Positions 45,190-53,677 of a stretch of DNA of 64,000 nucleotides are shown one piece after another. Made by a program: the position numbers and the translations under genes. Each line of letters opens with the position of its first letter. Position 1 is the first letter of the stretch. The notes under the pieces were generated by a model. The model did no database searches, had not been told where the DNA came from, and was given only the letters and a program-made list of their open reading frames with translations. This DNA is from an uncultured Dehalococcoidia bacterium (lineage in GTDB: Bacteria > Chloroflexota > Dehalococcoidia > Dehalococcoidales > UBA1222): assembly GCA_903844845.1 (NCBI GenBank), contig CAIMVG010000020.1, positions 92,601 to 156,600 on the forward strand, given 5' to 3'.

Positions 45190-46017
45190 TTGGAAACAAA
45201 ACCACCCCTCGTTGCAGAAGAGGAACGCAAGCTAGCGCTTATCCCCGGAGCCGAACCCAGCACCTACATGGACCCATGGTGGTGGCTGGTGATACTAGCC
45301 GTAGCCCTTGCCCTTGTACTAATTTTCACCCAACCGGATTACCAGAGTATTTTCCACTTCATTTTACCCGGCATTAAAATTACTGCCAGCGTTACTTTTG
45401 CATCATATTTTCTGATGCTGATTGTGGGCATGATAGGTGCCCTGGGCAGGCTCTCCAAGAATTTTATTTTCCACGGTCTTTCCAGCCTTTATGTTGAAAT
45501 CGTACGCGGTATCCCCCTCTTAGTCCAGTTGATCATATGGTATTACGTGGTTCCCTCGGTGATCCAGAAAATCGGCAATGACACAGGAATCGGTTTTCTG
45601 ATGAATTATCGGGCAAACCCGCTGATAATGGCAGTCGTAGGTCTGACTTTTTGCTACGGCGCTTATATGAGCGAAATCTTTCGTGCAGGAATCCAGAGCA
45701 TACCTAAGGGGCAGATGGAAGCAGCCCGTTCTCTTGGAATGTCGTACTTTCAGGCCATGCGCCACATCATATTACCCCAGGCTATCCGGGTAGTCCTCCC
45801 GCCTGTTGGCAACGAATTTGTTTCGCTGCTAAAAGACTCTTCGCTGGTCAGTGTCGTTGCCGTTGCTGACATGACCCGCCGCGGTCAGGAATACATGGCC
45901 ACGCACTTTAATCCCATCCCCGTATGGTTGTTTGTGGCCCTAATGTACCTGATTCTAACTCTGTTTTCCTCTAGACTTGTGTCATGGTTGGAAAAGAGGA
46001 CTCGCTTTGAGAGGTAA
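45190..46017 (+). CDS. polar amino-acid ABC transporter permease
   Basis: A 275-residue HisM/GlnP-type permease with about five membrane helices and the EAA loop MEAARSLGMSYFQAMRHIILPQA near residue 175 (shown in full length 23 in the protein; key residues E-A-A-x3-G). The N-terminus has an unusual soluble stretch of about 25 residues before the first helix. The start is uncertain: TTG at 45190 lacks a good SD, and an ATG at 45268 would still keep all helices. It lies four bases before the ATPase gene. Confidence 0.85.
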   Translation: METKPPLVAEEERKLALIPGAEPSTYMDPWWWLVILAVALALVLIFTQPDYQSIFHFILPGIKITASVTFASYFLMLIVGMIGALGRLSKNFIFHGLSSLYVEIVRGIPLLVQLIIWYYVVPSVIQKIGNDTGIGFLMNYRANPLIMAVVGLTFCYGAYMSEIFRAGIQSIPKGQMEAARSLGMSYFQAMRHIILPQAIRVVLPPVGNEFVSLLKDSSLVSVVAVADMTRRGQEYMATHFNPIPVWLFVALMYLILTLFSSRLVSWLEKRTRFER

Positions 46018-46020
46018 ACC

Positions 46021-46755
46021 GTGCTCCCGATAATACAGATAGAGAATGTTGAAAAACACTTCGGGCGAACCCGAGCTTTGCGCGGAGTCAGCCTGAATGT
46101 AAGCGAGAGCGAAGTCGTAGTGATTGTTGGCCCGTCTGGCTCAGGCAAGTCAACTCTCCTGCGATGCATCAACCGGCTTGAGGAATACGATGCCGGTAAA
46201 ATAATAGTAGACGGGATTACACTCGACAGTGCTCAAAATATCAATACCGTAAGACGTGAAGTCGGGATGGTTTTTCAATCTTTTAACTTGTTTTCTCATC
46301 TCACTGTATTACAAAATCTAACTCTGGCTCAACACGTTGTTCGTAATCGTCCAAGACAAGAAGCCGAAGAAGTCGCCAATAAACTGTTGAAAAAAGTGGG
46401 GATTCCCGACAAAGCCGAGGCCTTCCCGATGCAGCTTTCAGGCGGGCAGCAACAGCGTGTCGCCATCGCCCGCGCGCTTGCGATGAATCCCAAAATCATG
46501 TTGTTCGACGAACCAACCAGTGCCCTTGACCCGGAGATGATCAAAGAAGTCCTCGATGTGATGACAAACCTGGCACACGAAGGGATGACGATGGTAGTGG
46601 TTTCGCACGAAATGGGATTTGCCAGGGCTGCGGCGAGGCGAATTATTTTCATGGACGAAGGCCAGATACTGGAAGAAGCCAGCCCTCAAAACTTTTTTTC
46701 GAACCCGCAGCATGAGAGAACCAAACTGTTTCTCAGTAAAATACTGCATCTTTAA
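46021..46755 (+). CDS. glnQ: polar amino-acid ABC transporter ATP-binding protein
   Basis: A 244-residue ABC ATPase with Walker [11 protein letters not shown]-loop FQSFNLFSH, signature [13 protein letters not shown], Walker [14 protein letters not shown] and H-loop SHEMGFAR, the GlnQ/HisP pattern. GTG start with GAGAGG upstream. It completes the binding-protein, permease and ATPase operon. Confidence 0.94.
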   Translation: MLPIIQIENVEKHFGRTRALRGVSLNVSESEVVVIVGPSGSGKSTLLRCINRLEEYDAGKIIVDGITLDSAQNINTVRREVGMVFQSFNLFSHLTVLQNLTLAQHVVRNRPRQEAEEVANKLLKKVGIPDKAEAFPMQLSGGQQQRVAIARALAMNPKIMLFDEPTSALDPEMIKEVLDVMTNLAHEGMTMVVVSHEMGFARAAARRIIFMDEGQILEEASPQNFFSNPQHERTKLFLSKILHL

Positions 46756-46767
46756 AACTGGTTTGAG

Positions 46768-47760
46768 ATGTTTACCCTCGTAACCGGTGCCAGCGGACAT
46801 ATCGGAAACAACCTTGTCCGCGCCTTGCTGGACGAAGGCCGGAATGTCCGAATCTTGACCCATCACAATTCAGCCAACTTCGATAAACTGGATATTGAAA
46901 AATTCCATGGCGACGTCCGCGACGCCGATTCCTTGAACTCAGCAGCAAAGGGCGCGGATACGGTGTACCACCTGGCGGCCATGGTCTCAATTGAGAGTAA
47001 AGGGTGGGACGATCTCCACTCCATAAATACTCTAGGTACGAGAAACATCACTCGCGCCTGTCTGAACAACGGCGTGCGCCGTTTAGTGCATTTCAGCTCT
47101 ATCGATGCCGTTGAACAAAAACCGGTGAACATCCCGGTGAACGAAAAAAGCCCCCCCGCCACCTCTAAAAAACACCCGCCTTACGACAGGTCCAAAGCTG
47201 CCGGTGAAATTGAAGTCAGGTTGGCTATCGAAAACGGGTTGAACGCAGTCATCGTGAATCCTACCTCCGTTATCGGACCTTTCGACTTTCATCCATCGCA
47301 CCAGGGGCAGATGCTGATCTCCATGGCCAGAGGGAAACTGCCGGCGCTGGTCGAGGGCGGATTCGACTGGGTGGATGTGCGCGACGTGGTCTTCGGAGCC
47401 ATTCAGGCCGAAAAACTGGCTCCCCCAGGAACAAAGTACATACTTGGAGGGCGCTGGGCTTCACTTGCCGAAATAGCAGGGATAGTTGAGGCGGCTACCG
47501 GGACCAGGCAACCTTCTTTCACCTGCCCACTATGGCTGGCGAGCGCAGGCGCACCCGTCGTTACCGCTTTCGACCATATCCGCGGAAGGCGCCCTCTGTT
47601 CACACGGGCGTCTATAATAGCTGTAAATTCAAACAAAAATATCAGCCATCAAAAAGCTGAATCAGAGTTGAATTACCATCCGAGGCCCCTCGAAAATACA
47701 ATTTGCGATACGTTGGTTTGGATGGTCGAAGATGGCCGGCTGCAGGTGAAACTGCGATGA
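46768..47760 (+). CDS. NAD-dependent epimerase/dehydratase (extended SDR; 3beta-HSD/dihydroflavonol-reductase-like)
   Basis: A 330-residue Rossmann enzyme with TGASGHIGNN (residues 5-14), YHLAAMVS and the catalytic YxxxK (PYDRSKAAGE, near residue 140). Substrate-loop features (NPTSVIGPFDFHPSHQG) resemble the HpnA/3beta-hydroxysteroid dehydrogenase/DFR subgroup. Its TGA overlaps the ATG of the next gene, a steroid-5-alpha-reductase-like membrane protein. The pair suggests a role in modifying a lipid, isoprenoid or sterol-like ring. The substrate cannot be read from sequence. Confidence 0.82.
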   Translation: MFTLVTGASGHIGNNLVRALLDEGRNVRILTHHNSANFDKLDIEKFHGDVRDADSLNSAAKGADTVYHLAAMVSIESKGWDDLHSINTLGTRNITRACLNNGVRRLVHFSSIDAVEQKPVNIPVNEKSPPATSKKHPPYDRSKAAGEIEVRLAIENGLNAVIVNPTSVIGPFDFHPSHQGQMLISMARGKLPALVEGGFDWVDVRDVVFGAIQAEKLAPPGTKYILGGRWASLAEIAGIVEAATGTRQPSFTCPLWLASAGAPVVTAFDHIRGRRPLFTRASIIAVNSNKNISHQKAESELNYHPRPLENTICDTLVWMVEDGRLQVKLR

Positions 47761-48518
47761 ACGAACATGAAATATTCAATGTAATCATCGTCACCTGGCT
47801 CGCGCTTGCTTCGATCGTGTTCGTTTTGCTATTTTTTGTCACTGCCCCATATGGCAGGTATGTACGCAGAGGTTGGGGGGCAACGGTTAACAATAAATTC
47901 GGATGGATGGTGATGGAATCCATCTCATCCCTGCTGTTCGCATTCTTTTTTATCCATGGTAACCGTCATGGTTCATTCGTGGCACTCGTATTCCTGACCA
48001 TGTGGGAAGCACACTATATTCATCGCGCATTTATCTACCCTCTGACATTAAAAGGAAACGGCAAAAGAATGCCGGTTTTCGTCGTTTTCCTGGGGCTATT
48101 TTTTAACAGCGTTAATTCTTACCTGAACGGGCGGTATCTTTTCAGCCTTTCACCAGTGTACAACATCTCGTGGCTGCGTGACCCACGCTTTATCGTGGGA
48201 ACCTCATTATTTATCGCCGGGTTTATGGTCAATCGCCATTCTGACTGGGTGCTGAGAACCTTGCGCGGGGCATCTGAAGAAGGTTATAAGATCCCCTACG
48301 GGGGTTTTTACCGATGGGTTTCCAGCCCGAATTATCTGGGGGAACTTGCGATTTGGTTTGGTTTCGCCATCGCTACGTGGTCGCTTTCTGGTTTAACTTT
48401 CGCCATATGGACAGCTGCCAACCTGGTACCCCGGGCAAAAGCGAACCATGTTTGGTATAAAACTGAGTTTGAGGATTACCCCGAAGGGCGTCGTATCCTA
48501 ATACCTCGTTTTTGGTAA
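47757..48518 (+). CDS. 3-oxo-5-alpha-steroid 4-dehydrogenase-like integral membrane protein
   Basis: A 254-residue protein with about six membrane segments and the family C-terminal signature YKIPYGGFYRWVSSPNYLGE (near residues 180-199), followed by RAKANHVWYKTEFEDYPEGR, which in SRD5A enzymes binds NADPH and substrate. It is translationally coupled (ATGA) to the upstream SDR. Family members reduce a double bond conjugated to a carbonyl in steroids or polyprenoids. Confidence 0.82.
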   Translation: MNEHEIFNVIIVTWLALASIVFVLLFFVTAPYGRYVRRGWGATVNNKFGWMVMESISSLLFAFFFIHGNRHGSFVALVFLTMWEAHYIHRAFIYPLTLKGNGKRMPVFVVFLGLFFNSVNSYLNGRYLFSLSPVYNISWLRDPRFIVGTSLFIAGFMVNRHSDWVLRTLRGASEEGYKIPYGGFYRWVSSPNYLGELAIWFGFAIATWSLSGLTFAIWTAANLVPRAKANHVWYKTEFEDYPEGRRILIPRFW

Positions 48519-48539
48519 AACCTTCTCATTAAAACAAAG

Positions 48540-48561
48540 GAGGGGCTTTCGCCCCTCTTTT
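48540..48561 (+). terminator. rho-independent terminator
   Basis: A 7-bp stem GAGGGGC/GCCCCTC with a 4-nt loop (TTTC), followed by TTTT. Ends the amino-acid transporter/SDR transcript on the plus strand. Confidence 0.85.
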
Positions 48562-48640
48562 ACATATAACCTTAAATGCAATAACTGCCTATGCCGGAAT
48601 CCCATCGGTTATTGAGATGGTAACCACTTGTGAGTGTTCG

Positions 48641-48820
48641 TTACTTTTTTACGGCAGCTGTTTCTGTTTTAGGATAGCGCCAGCCCCAGTCTTCTTTCAC
48701 ATAAAGTACCGTGGCGCACTTGGGGCAAAGCAGTTTCGTAGTTTCGCCGCTTTTCTGTTCTTTAGGCATGACAAGCTTTTGGTCTACAGGACAATATGTC
48801 TTCTTAATCACCATTTTCAT
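48641..48820 (-). CDS. small zinc-ribbon protein (59 residues)
   Basis: Two Cys pairs: CPVD (near residue 10) and CPKC (near residue 33), probably one zinc site, and a basic tail. The ATG at 48820 is selected by GGAGG 8 nt upstream. It lies downstream of the rplT terminator and is transcribed in the same direction. Function unknown; such ribbons are common near ribosomal genes. Confidence 0.6.
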   Translation of the reverse strand: MKMVIKKTYCPVDQKLVMPKEQKSGETTKLLCPKCATVLYVKEDWGWRYPKTETAAVKK

Positions 48821-48848
48821 AGGATAAACCTCCGTCGGATTCAAATAT

Positions 48849-48886
48849 AAAAAGAGTAATCCTTAACAAACGAGATTACTCTTTTT
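48849..48886 (-). terminator. rho-independent terminator after rplT
   Basis: A 13-bp stem AAAAAGAGTAATC/GATTACTCTTTTT (48849-48861 with 48874-48886) with a 12-nt loop. In the minus direction the stem ends in a T-tract. It could work on both strands. Confidence 0.88.
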
Positions 48887-48895
48887 CAGGCGCAA

Positions 48896-49249
48896 TTATT
48901 GCGCGGAGCGTCCCTGCCGTACCAGATCAGCAAATGCTGCAGGTTCGCGGACAGCCATGTCGGCGAGAACCTTGCGATTCAGGTCAATATTGGCTTTCTT
49001 CATCGACTCGATAAACTGGCCGTAGGTCATACCGTTGGCCTGACTGGCCGCATTGATGCGGGCAATCCAGAGTTTGCGCATATCGCCTTTTCTTTCGCGA
49101 CGATGTGCATAAGCATAGCTCAGAGAGTGTAACAGTGACTCGTGAGCTCTCCGGTATAATGAATGCCTAGTTGCTCTCTGGCCCTTCATCAGGTCCAGGA
49201 TTTTTTTATGTCTCTGGCGTGCGGTTACGCCCTTCTTAATTCTAGCCAT
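48896..49249 (-). CDS. rplT: 50S ribosomal protein L20
   Basis: A 117-residue basic protein with the L20 signature (ARIKKGVTARQRHKKIL at the start, LWIARINAASQANGMTYGQF in the middle). AAGGAG lies 7 nt before the ATG. Last gene of the thrS-infC-rpmI-rplT operon, 11 nt after rpmI. Confidence 0.97.
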   Translation of the reverse strand: MARIKKGVTARQRHKKILDLMKGQRATRHSLYRRAHESLLHSLSYAYAHRRERKGDMRKLWIARINAASQANGMTYGQFIESMKKANIDLNRKVLADMAVREPAAFADLVRQGRSAQ

Positions 49250-49260
49250 GAGATTTCTCC

Positions 49261-49461
49261 TTAAGCACCGTAGGGTATAAGCCGCGAAATTCGCACACGG
49301 TCGCGTGAACTGAGGGGAATCATCTCGTCAAACAGTCCCTTGCTCCTGTCAGACTTATTGCGGCGAAGGTGGCTTTTACCGCCCTTCATGCGCATAATCT
49401 TGCCCGATCCGGTGACATGAAACCGATTGCGGGCGCCTTTGTGGGTTTTAAGTTTTGGCAT
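49261..49461 (-). CDS. rpmI: 50S ribosomal protein L35
   Basis: A 66-residue basic protein with PKLKTHKGARNRFHVTGSGK and the MKGGKSHLRRNKSDRSK segment typical of L35. The ATG lies inside the 3' end of infC (14-nt overlap), with GGGGAG upstream. Confidence 0.96.
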   Translation of the reverse strand: MPKLKTHKGARNRFHVTGSGKIMRMKGGKSHLRRNKSDRSKGLFDEMIPLSSRDRVRISRLIPYGA

Positions 49462-50032
49462 TTTCTAGCTCCCCTGTCTCTTCCTTGGATTCTTCTCTTG
49501 GTTTAGCCGGCTTTACCGATGGCAAGGGAGCGAGGATTGCATGCAACCTAGCGCCTTCCCTTATTGGCTCCCGTTCTACCGTTGACACACCAGATAACGA
49601 CTGTGCCATCTTTTGTATTAACTTTATCCCGAGTTCGGGATGGGTGTTCTCCCTGCCTCGGAACATAATGGTAACTTTTACTTTGTCACCATCTTCAAGA
49701 AGCTTATGAGCAACCCTTGATTTTGCATCGAAATCGTGTTCGCCAATCTTCGGGCGTAACCTGATCTCCCTTAGAAGAACAACTTTCTGACCCTTTCGAG
49801 CCTCCCGCTCCTTCTTGGTCTGCATATACTTGAACTTCCCGTAGTCCATCAACCTGCAAACCGGCGGAACTGCTGTTGGAGCCACCTCTACCAGATCAAG
49901 CCCTGCTTTTTCGGCCACTTCACGTGCCTGATACAGGGGCATCACGCCCAGTTGTTCCCCTTTATCACCGACAAGGCGCACTTCCCTGCCCCTTATCATT
50001 TGATTAATGCGTAATTCTTTAATTATACTGAT
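49448..50032 (-). CDS. infC: translation initiation factor IF-3, non-AUG start
   Basis: IF-3 with the N-terminal domain (REVRLVGDKGEQLGVM, LVEVAPTAVPPVCRLMDYGKFKY), a basic linker and the C-terminal domain (RPKIGEHDFDAKSR, VTIMFRGRE). The first ATG (49999) would remove conserved N-terminal residues; the frame continues upstream with KELRINQ, which matches the start of other IF-3 proteins. GGAGGG (50042-50037) is followed in frame by ATC (50032), ATA (50026) and ATT (50023), and no ATG, GTG or TTG. I take ATC by SD spacing, but ATA or ATT are possible. Rare AUU-type starts are the known basis of infC autoregulation. Confidence 0.92.
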   Translation of the reverse strand: MSIIKELRINQMIRGREVRLVGDKGEQLGVMPLYQAREVAEKAGLDLVEVAPTAVPPVCRLMDYGKFKYMQTKKEREARKGQKVVLLREIRLRPKIGEHDFDAKSRVAHKLLEDGDKVKVTIMFRGRENTHPELGIKLIQKMAQSLSGVSTVEREPIREGARLHAILAPLPSVKPAKPREESKEETGELENAKT

Positions 50033-50082
50033 CGATCCCTCCGTACATGTCTCGCCCTTTTACAAGGACACACAACTAGCTA

Positions 50083-51849
50083 TTATAACCCGAAATCTTT
50101 AGATTTGTCTACAATGACTTTTTGTAACGCCAGCTTAAACGCTTGAAACGATATATTATTTTTCTGTTCGCCGTTCCGAAGACGTACAGAAATAGTCCCG
50201 CCGATCATCTCTTTGTCTCCAATTACAATCATATAAGGCACTCTGCCCAACTGCGCTTCGCGGATCTTGTAGTTCATTCGGTCCGAGCGTGAATCTACTT
50301 TGACCCTGACCCCCATCTCTTTGAGATCTTTTTCGAGGCCTACCGCATAGACCGTATGACTGTCGGTGACGGGGATAATCACAACCTGGACGGGAGCCAG
50401 CCACACCGGGAAAGCACCTCCATAATGTTCAAGCAGGAAACCGATAAGGCGCTCATGAGTACTCAGCGGAGCGCGGTGGATAATTAACGGGCGCTCTTTG
50501 TTCCCGTCTTCGCGTGTAAACTCCAATTCGAAACTCTCGGATTGTGCGAAATCGACCTGGTTCGTGGCAAGAGTGAACTCTTTGCCGATGGCACTTTTGA
50601 CCTGCACGTCTATCTTCGGCCCGTAGAAGGCCGCTTCATTAGCACATTCGACGAACGGTATGTTGTTCCGCTGCATGGCCGTGCGCACCATCGCCTCGGT
50701 TTTCAGCCAGAGTTCAGGGTTATTGACATATTTTTTACCCAAACCTTCCACTGAATGGGTGCTCAAGCGCATGACATACTCGGATATATCAAATATTTTG
50801 AAATATTCAAGATAGAGATTGATTACCCCCATGAATTCTTCTTCAAACTGCTTCTCCGAACAATAGATATGCGAGTCATTCATCTGCATCGAACGCACGC
50901 GCATCAGGCCAAATAACTCTCCGGACTTCTCGTAGCGGTAGCATGTCCCGTATTCTGCCAGGCGCAACGGCAGATCACGGTAGCTTCGCGGCTTGCTGGC
51001 ATATATCTTGTGATGCATCGGGCAATTCATGGGTTTGATGTAATAGCGAACGCCCTCCAATTCCATCGGGGGAAACATACTCTCAGCATAATAAGGAAGA
51101 TGGCCGCTCCGCTGAAACAGCGTTTCTTTAGTCACATGAGGCGTCTTAACCCGGACGTATCCACGACGGAACTCGATGTCTTTCGCCAACTTTTCGATTT
51201 CCTCGATCATCGCTCCGCCGTTCGGCAACCACAAGGGCAATCCGGGCCCGACTTCGTCGTCAAAGGTAAAAATCTCTAGCTCTTTGCCGAGTTTGCGATG
51301 ATCGCGCTTTGCAGCTTCTTCCTGCTGTTTAATATAATCATCCAGCTCTTTCTTAGTTCTGAAAGCCGCGGCATATATCCTTTGGAGCATGGGCCGTTGT
51401 TCATCGCCTCGCCAGTAAGCGCCGGCTATGCTGGTAAGCTTGAACGCCTTCACGTCGCCCGTAGAAGCAACGTGGGGCCCCCTGCAAAGGTCTACGAAGT
51501 CTCCCTGGCGATAAAGGCTTACGGTTTCGTCTGCTATCCCGTCAATCAATTCGAGTTTGTAGGGCTGAAGCGCCATGATTCGTCGTGCTTCGGTCTTGCT
51601 GACTTCATCCCTTGTGAACAATAAATCGTTACCAATTATAGAGTTCATTATCTCGGTGATGACCGGTAAATCTTCCGGGGTGAGACCTCGGGGAAGTTCG
51701 AAGTCATAATAAAAACCGTTCTCGATCGACGGCCCGATACCCAATCGAGCTTCGGGAAACAAGGACATTATAGCTTGCGCCAGGACATGTGAAGCCGAAT
51801 GTCGCATGGTTTCGACATCTATATCTTTACCATTCATTTCTGTTTTCAT
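50083..51849 (-). CDS. thrS: threonyl-tRNA synthetase lacking the TGS domain
   Basis: A 588-residue class II synthetase. It begins almost directly with the editing domain (MRHSASHVLAQAI, with the HxxxH metal-like pair). The SAD region, catalytic domain with the zinc ligand NCPMHH near residue 280 and motif 3 (RAPLSTHERLIGFLLEH) follow, then an anticodon-binding domain. The usual N-terminal TGS domain of about 60 residues is absent. AAAGG lies before the ATG. It heads the infC-rpmI-rplT operon, and a stem-loop lies just before its ribosome binding site. Confidence 0.95.
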   Translation of the reverse strand: MKTEMNGKDIDVETMRHSASHVLAQAIMSLFPEARLGIGPSIENGFYYDFELPRGLTPEDLPVITEIMNSIIGNDLLFTRDEVSKTEARRIMALQPYKLELIDGIADETVSLYRQGDFVDLCRGPHVASTGDVKAFKLTSIAGAYWRGDEQRPMLQRIYAAAFRTKKELDDYIKQQEEAAKRDHRKLGKELEIFTFDDEVGPGLPLWLPNGGAMIEEIEKLAKDIEFRRGYVRVKTPHVTKETLFQRSGHLPYYAESMFPPMELEGVRYYIKPMNCPMHHKIYASKPRSYRDLPLRLAEYGTCYRYEKSGELFGLMRVRSMQMNDSHIYCSEKQFEEEFMGVINLYLEYFKIFDISEYVMRLSTHSVEGLGKKYVNNPELWLKTEAMVRTAMQRNNIPFVECANEAAFYGPKIDVQVKSAIGKEFTLATNQVDFAQSESFELEFTREDGNKERPLIIHRAPLSTHERLIGFLLEHYGGAFPVWLAPVQVVIIPVTDSHTVYAVGLEKDLKEMGVRVKVDSRSDRMNYKIREAQLGRVPYMIVIGDKEMIGGTISVRLRNGEQKNNISFQAFKLALQKVIVDKSKDFGL

Positions 51850-51863
51850 TATTTATACCTTTA

Positions 51864-51900
51864 CTGGCTAAACAAAAACCCCTGACCCAATAATAGCCAG
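51864..51900 (-). promoter_or_regulatory. stem-loop in thrS leader
   Basis: On the minus strand CTGGCTA (51900-51894) pairs with TAGCCAG (51870-51864), 14 nt before the thrS start codon and next to its SD. A G-rich then T-rich loop lies between. It could be a leader operator or attenuator; no T-box sequence was seen. Confidence 0.35.
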
Positions 51901-51968
51901 AGGAACAGAGAATTCCAATAATCAACCAGCATCAATTACATCAAAAAAGAAACCTGTTTCTAATCCCG

Positions 51969-51998
51969 AGGGAGGCCCGCCATAACGCGGGCCTCCCT
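51969..51998 (-). terminator. 12-bp GC-rich hairpin after the Ala-rich gene
   Basis: AGGGAGGCCCGC (51969-51980) pairs with its exact complement (51987-51998) over a 6-nt loop, 23 nt after the stop codon of the 52021-53397 gene. No immediate T-run in the minus direction. Probable transcript end between that gene and thrS. Confidence 0.65.
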
Positions 51999-52020
51999 GG
52001 TATAACTTGTATTTGACCAA

Positions 52021-53397
52021 TTAGTGAATGACGGCAGTCGAGAACAAAACGGCGGCAAAGATAATACTCAGGTTGATGATGACCAGCGTGGCGATCCAAT
52101 CCCAGCGAGTCAGTCTCTTGATTATGGACTTGATAAGGGCTTCCTCGGCCTTGGCCAAAGCTTCTTCGGCTGCCCTCTTGGCGGCAAGCGCGATTTCCTC
52201 GGCACGACTGGTGGCTTCTCTGGATGACCTGCCGGCTTCTTCGGCCCGCGAAGTTGCTCGCTGAGCCGCAGACATTGCAGTTTCGGCAGCTTCTCTGGCA
52301 CCTTTGGCTACTGCTTCCGCTTTTCTGGCCGCTTCTTCGGCCTTTAATGTTGCCTGTTCGGTGATGGCTCTCAGAGCTGCGGTCAGAGCTTCGTCGCCAG
52401 CCATATCAGCTGCTTCAGCTTTCTTGGTGGTTTCCAGAGCCGATTTCGCGGCAGCGGCGGCTGCATTCTTTGCTTCTTTTCCTGCTTCATCTACTTTTTC
52501 GGATAGAATGCCTGAAACCCTTTCGGCAGCAGCAATTGCATTATCGCCAGCCATATCGGCATGCTCACCCTTACGAGCAACCTGCTCAGCCAAACGATAG
52601 GCGGCCGAAGCCGCATTCTTGGCCTCGCGTCCGGCTGCCTCAGCTTCGCGGGCAGATTCTATATTTAACGCAGAAAGCGCCTTGGCTGCGGCAGCTTTCG
52701 CCAGTTTGGCTTTTTCGTCGGCAATTTTTCCACCTGCGGTAGCGTTTTTAATAGCTTCAAGCGCAGCTAATCTGGCTGCATTGGCACCTTCCAAAGCACG
52801 AGCGGCGGCTTCTTCCAAAGCCCTTGCCGCCAACAAAGATGCTTCTTTGGCAGCAAGTGCAGCTTCCTCTGCCTTTGCAGTGGCTTCATCAGCAGCATAT
52901 TTGGCTGCGCGAGCGGTTTCTTCGGCTTTCTTGGCGGCGGCTTCAGCACGGCGAGCGGCTTCTTCTGCGGCAGCCCGGGCAGCGAGTGCCGTATCTTCAG
53001 CTTTCTTGCCCGCAGCTTCAGCGCGGCGAGCGGCTTCTTCTGCCTTGTGGACAGCTTCCGCAACCTGTCTCTCAGCCTTTTCTGCTTCTTGGCTGGCTTT
53101 TTCGGCAGCTTTTATTGCTGCTTTTGCTATCTCTTCAGCACGGGAAGCAGCGGCAGATGCCCCTGCGGTGGCTTCCCTAGCGGCTTTTTCCGCAGCTTCT
53201 GTGGCGTCTTTGGAAGCTTTTGCGGCAAGCGCGGAGGCTTCGCGAGCCGCAACAGCGGCTTCCTCAGCTTTCTTGATGTTGATTTCCATTTCATCAAGAA
53301 TCTGGGGTAAGGGTTTAATCATTACCTGGGGACCTGGCGCAGCACCGGCTGCAGTAACCTTCAACATTTGTTCCGAACCATCGGGATTCTTTGGCAT
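52021..53397 (-). CDS. alanine-rich long-helix protein with C-terminal membrane anchor
   Basis: A 458-residue protein. After about 35 residues, roughly 390 residues consist of Ala, Glu, Lys and Arg in a degenerate 7- to 11-residue pattern (AEEAARRAEAAAKKAEE and variants), predicting one very long helix or coiled coil. It ends in a hydrophobic segment (WIATLVIINLSIIFAAVLF), so it is anchored by its tail with the helix in the cytoplasm or, less likely, outside. AGGAGG precedes the ATG. Similar compositions are seen in LEA-like and TolA-like proteins; I cannot assign a function. The opposite strand also stays open over most of the gene, a consequence of codon bias. Confidence 0.85.
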   Translation of the reverse strand: MPKNPDGSEQMLKVTAAGAAPGPQVMIKPLPQILDEMEINIKKAEEAAVAAREASALAAKASKDATEAAEKAAREATAGASAAASRAEEIAKAAIKAAEKASQEAEKAERQVAEAVHKAEEAARRAEAAGKKAEDTALAARAAAEEAARRAEAAAKKAEETARAAKYAADEATAKAEEAALAAKEASLLAARALEEAAARALEGANAARLAALEAIKNATAGGKIADEKAKLAKAAAAKALSALNIESAREAEAAGREAKNAASAAYRLAEQVARKGEHADMAGDNAIAAAERVSGILSEKVDEAGKEAKNAAAAAAKSALETTKKAEAADMAGDEALTAALRAITEQATLKAEEAARKAEAVAKGAREAAETAMSAAQRATSRAEEAGRSSREATSRAEEIALAAKRAAEEALAKAEEALIKSIIKRLTRWDWIATLVIINLSIIFAAVLFSTAVIH

Positions 53398-53537
53398 CTT
53401 GCCTCCTTTTTCCTACCTTTATATATTATTTTGTTTACACAAACTCAACCCGGGCAATTAAAAGAAGCGCCGCACCAAACCCCGGGTATTCTGCTTGGTG
53501 CGGATTTAACCGTCATCTATGCTTCTAACCCGTTAAG

Positions 53538-53564
53538 CTTATACTTGATAAAGCGCTCTGTCAA
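53538..53564 (-). promoter_or_regulatory. candidate promoter of the Ala-rich gene
   Basis: On the minus strand TTGACA (53564-53559) and TATAAG (53543-53538), spacer 15 bp, somewhat short. It would give a leader of about 130 nt. Confidence 0.4.
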
Positions 53565-53677
53565 GATGTTTTCAAGCAAATATTGACACATTTTTAGCAG
53601 ATAATTGGTCGAATGTTTCCTGTATGTTATGACTATCACAACTATTTCCAAACGGTTATTTCAGCAGTCGCCAAAAT

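Noticed and set aside
52619..53461. Long open frame of 280 codons on the plus strand
   Set aside because: It is antisense to the alanine-rich gene and stays open only because of its GC-periodic Ala/Glu/Lys codons; it has no ribosome binding site and its product is mirror low-complexity.
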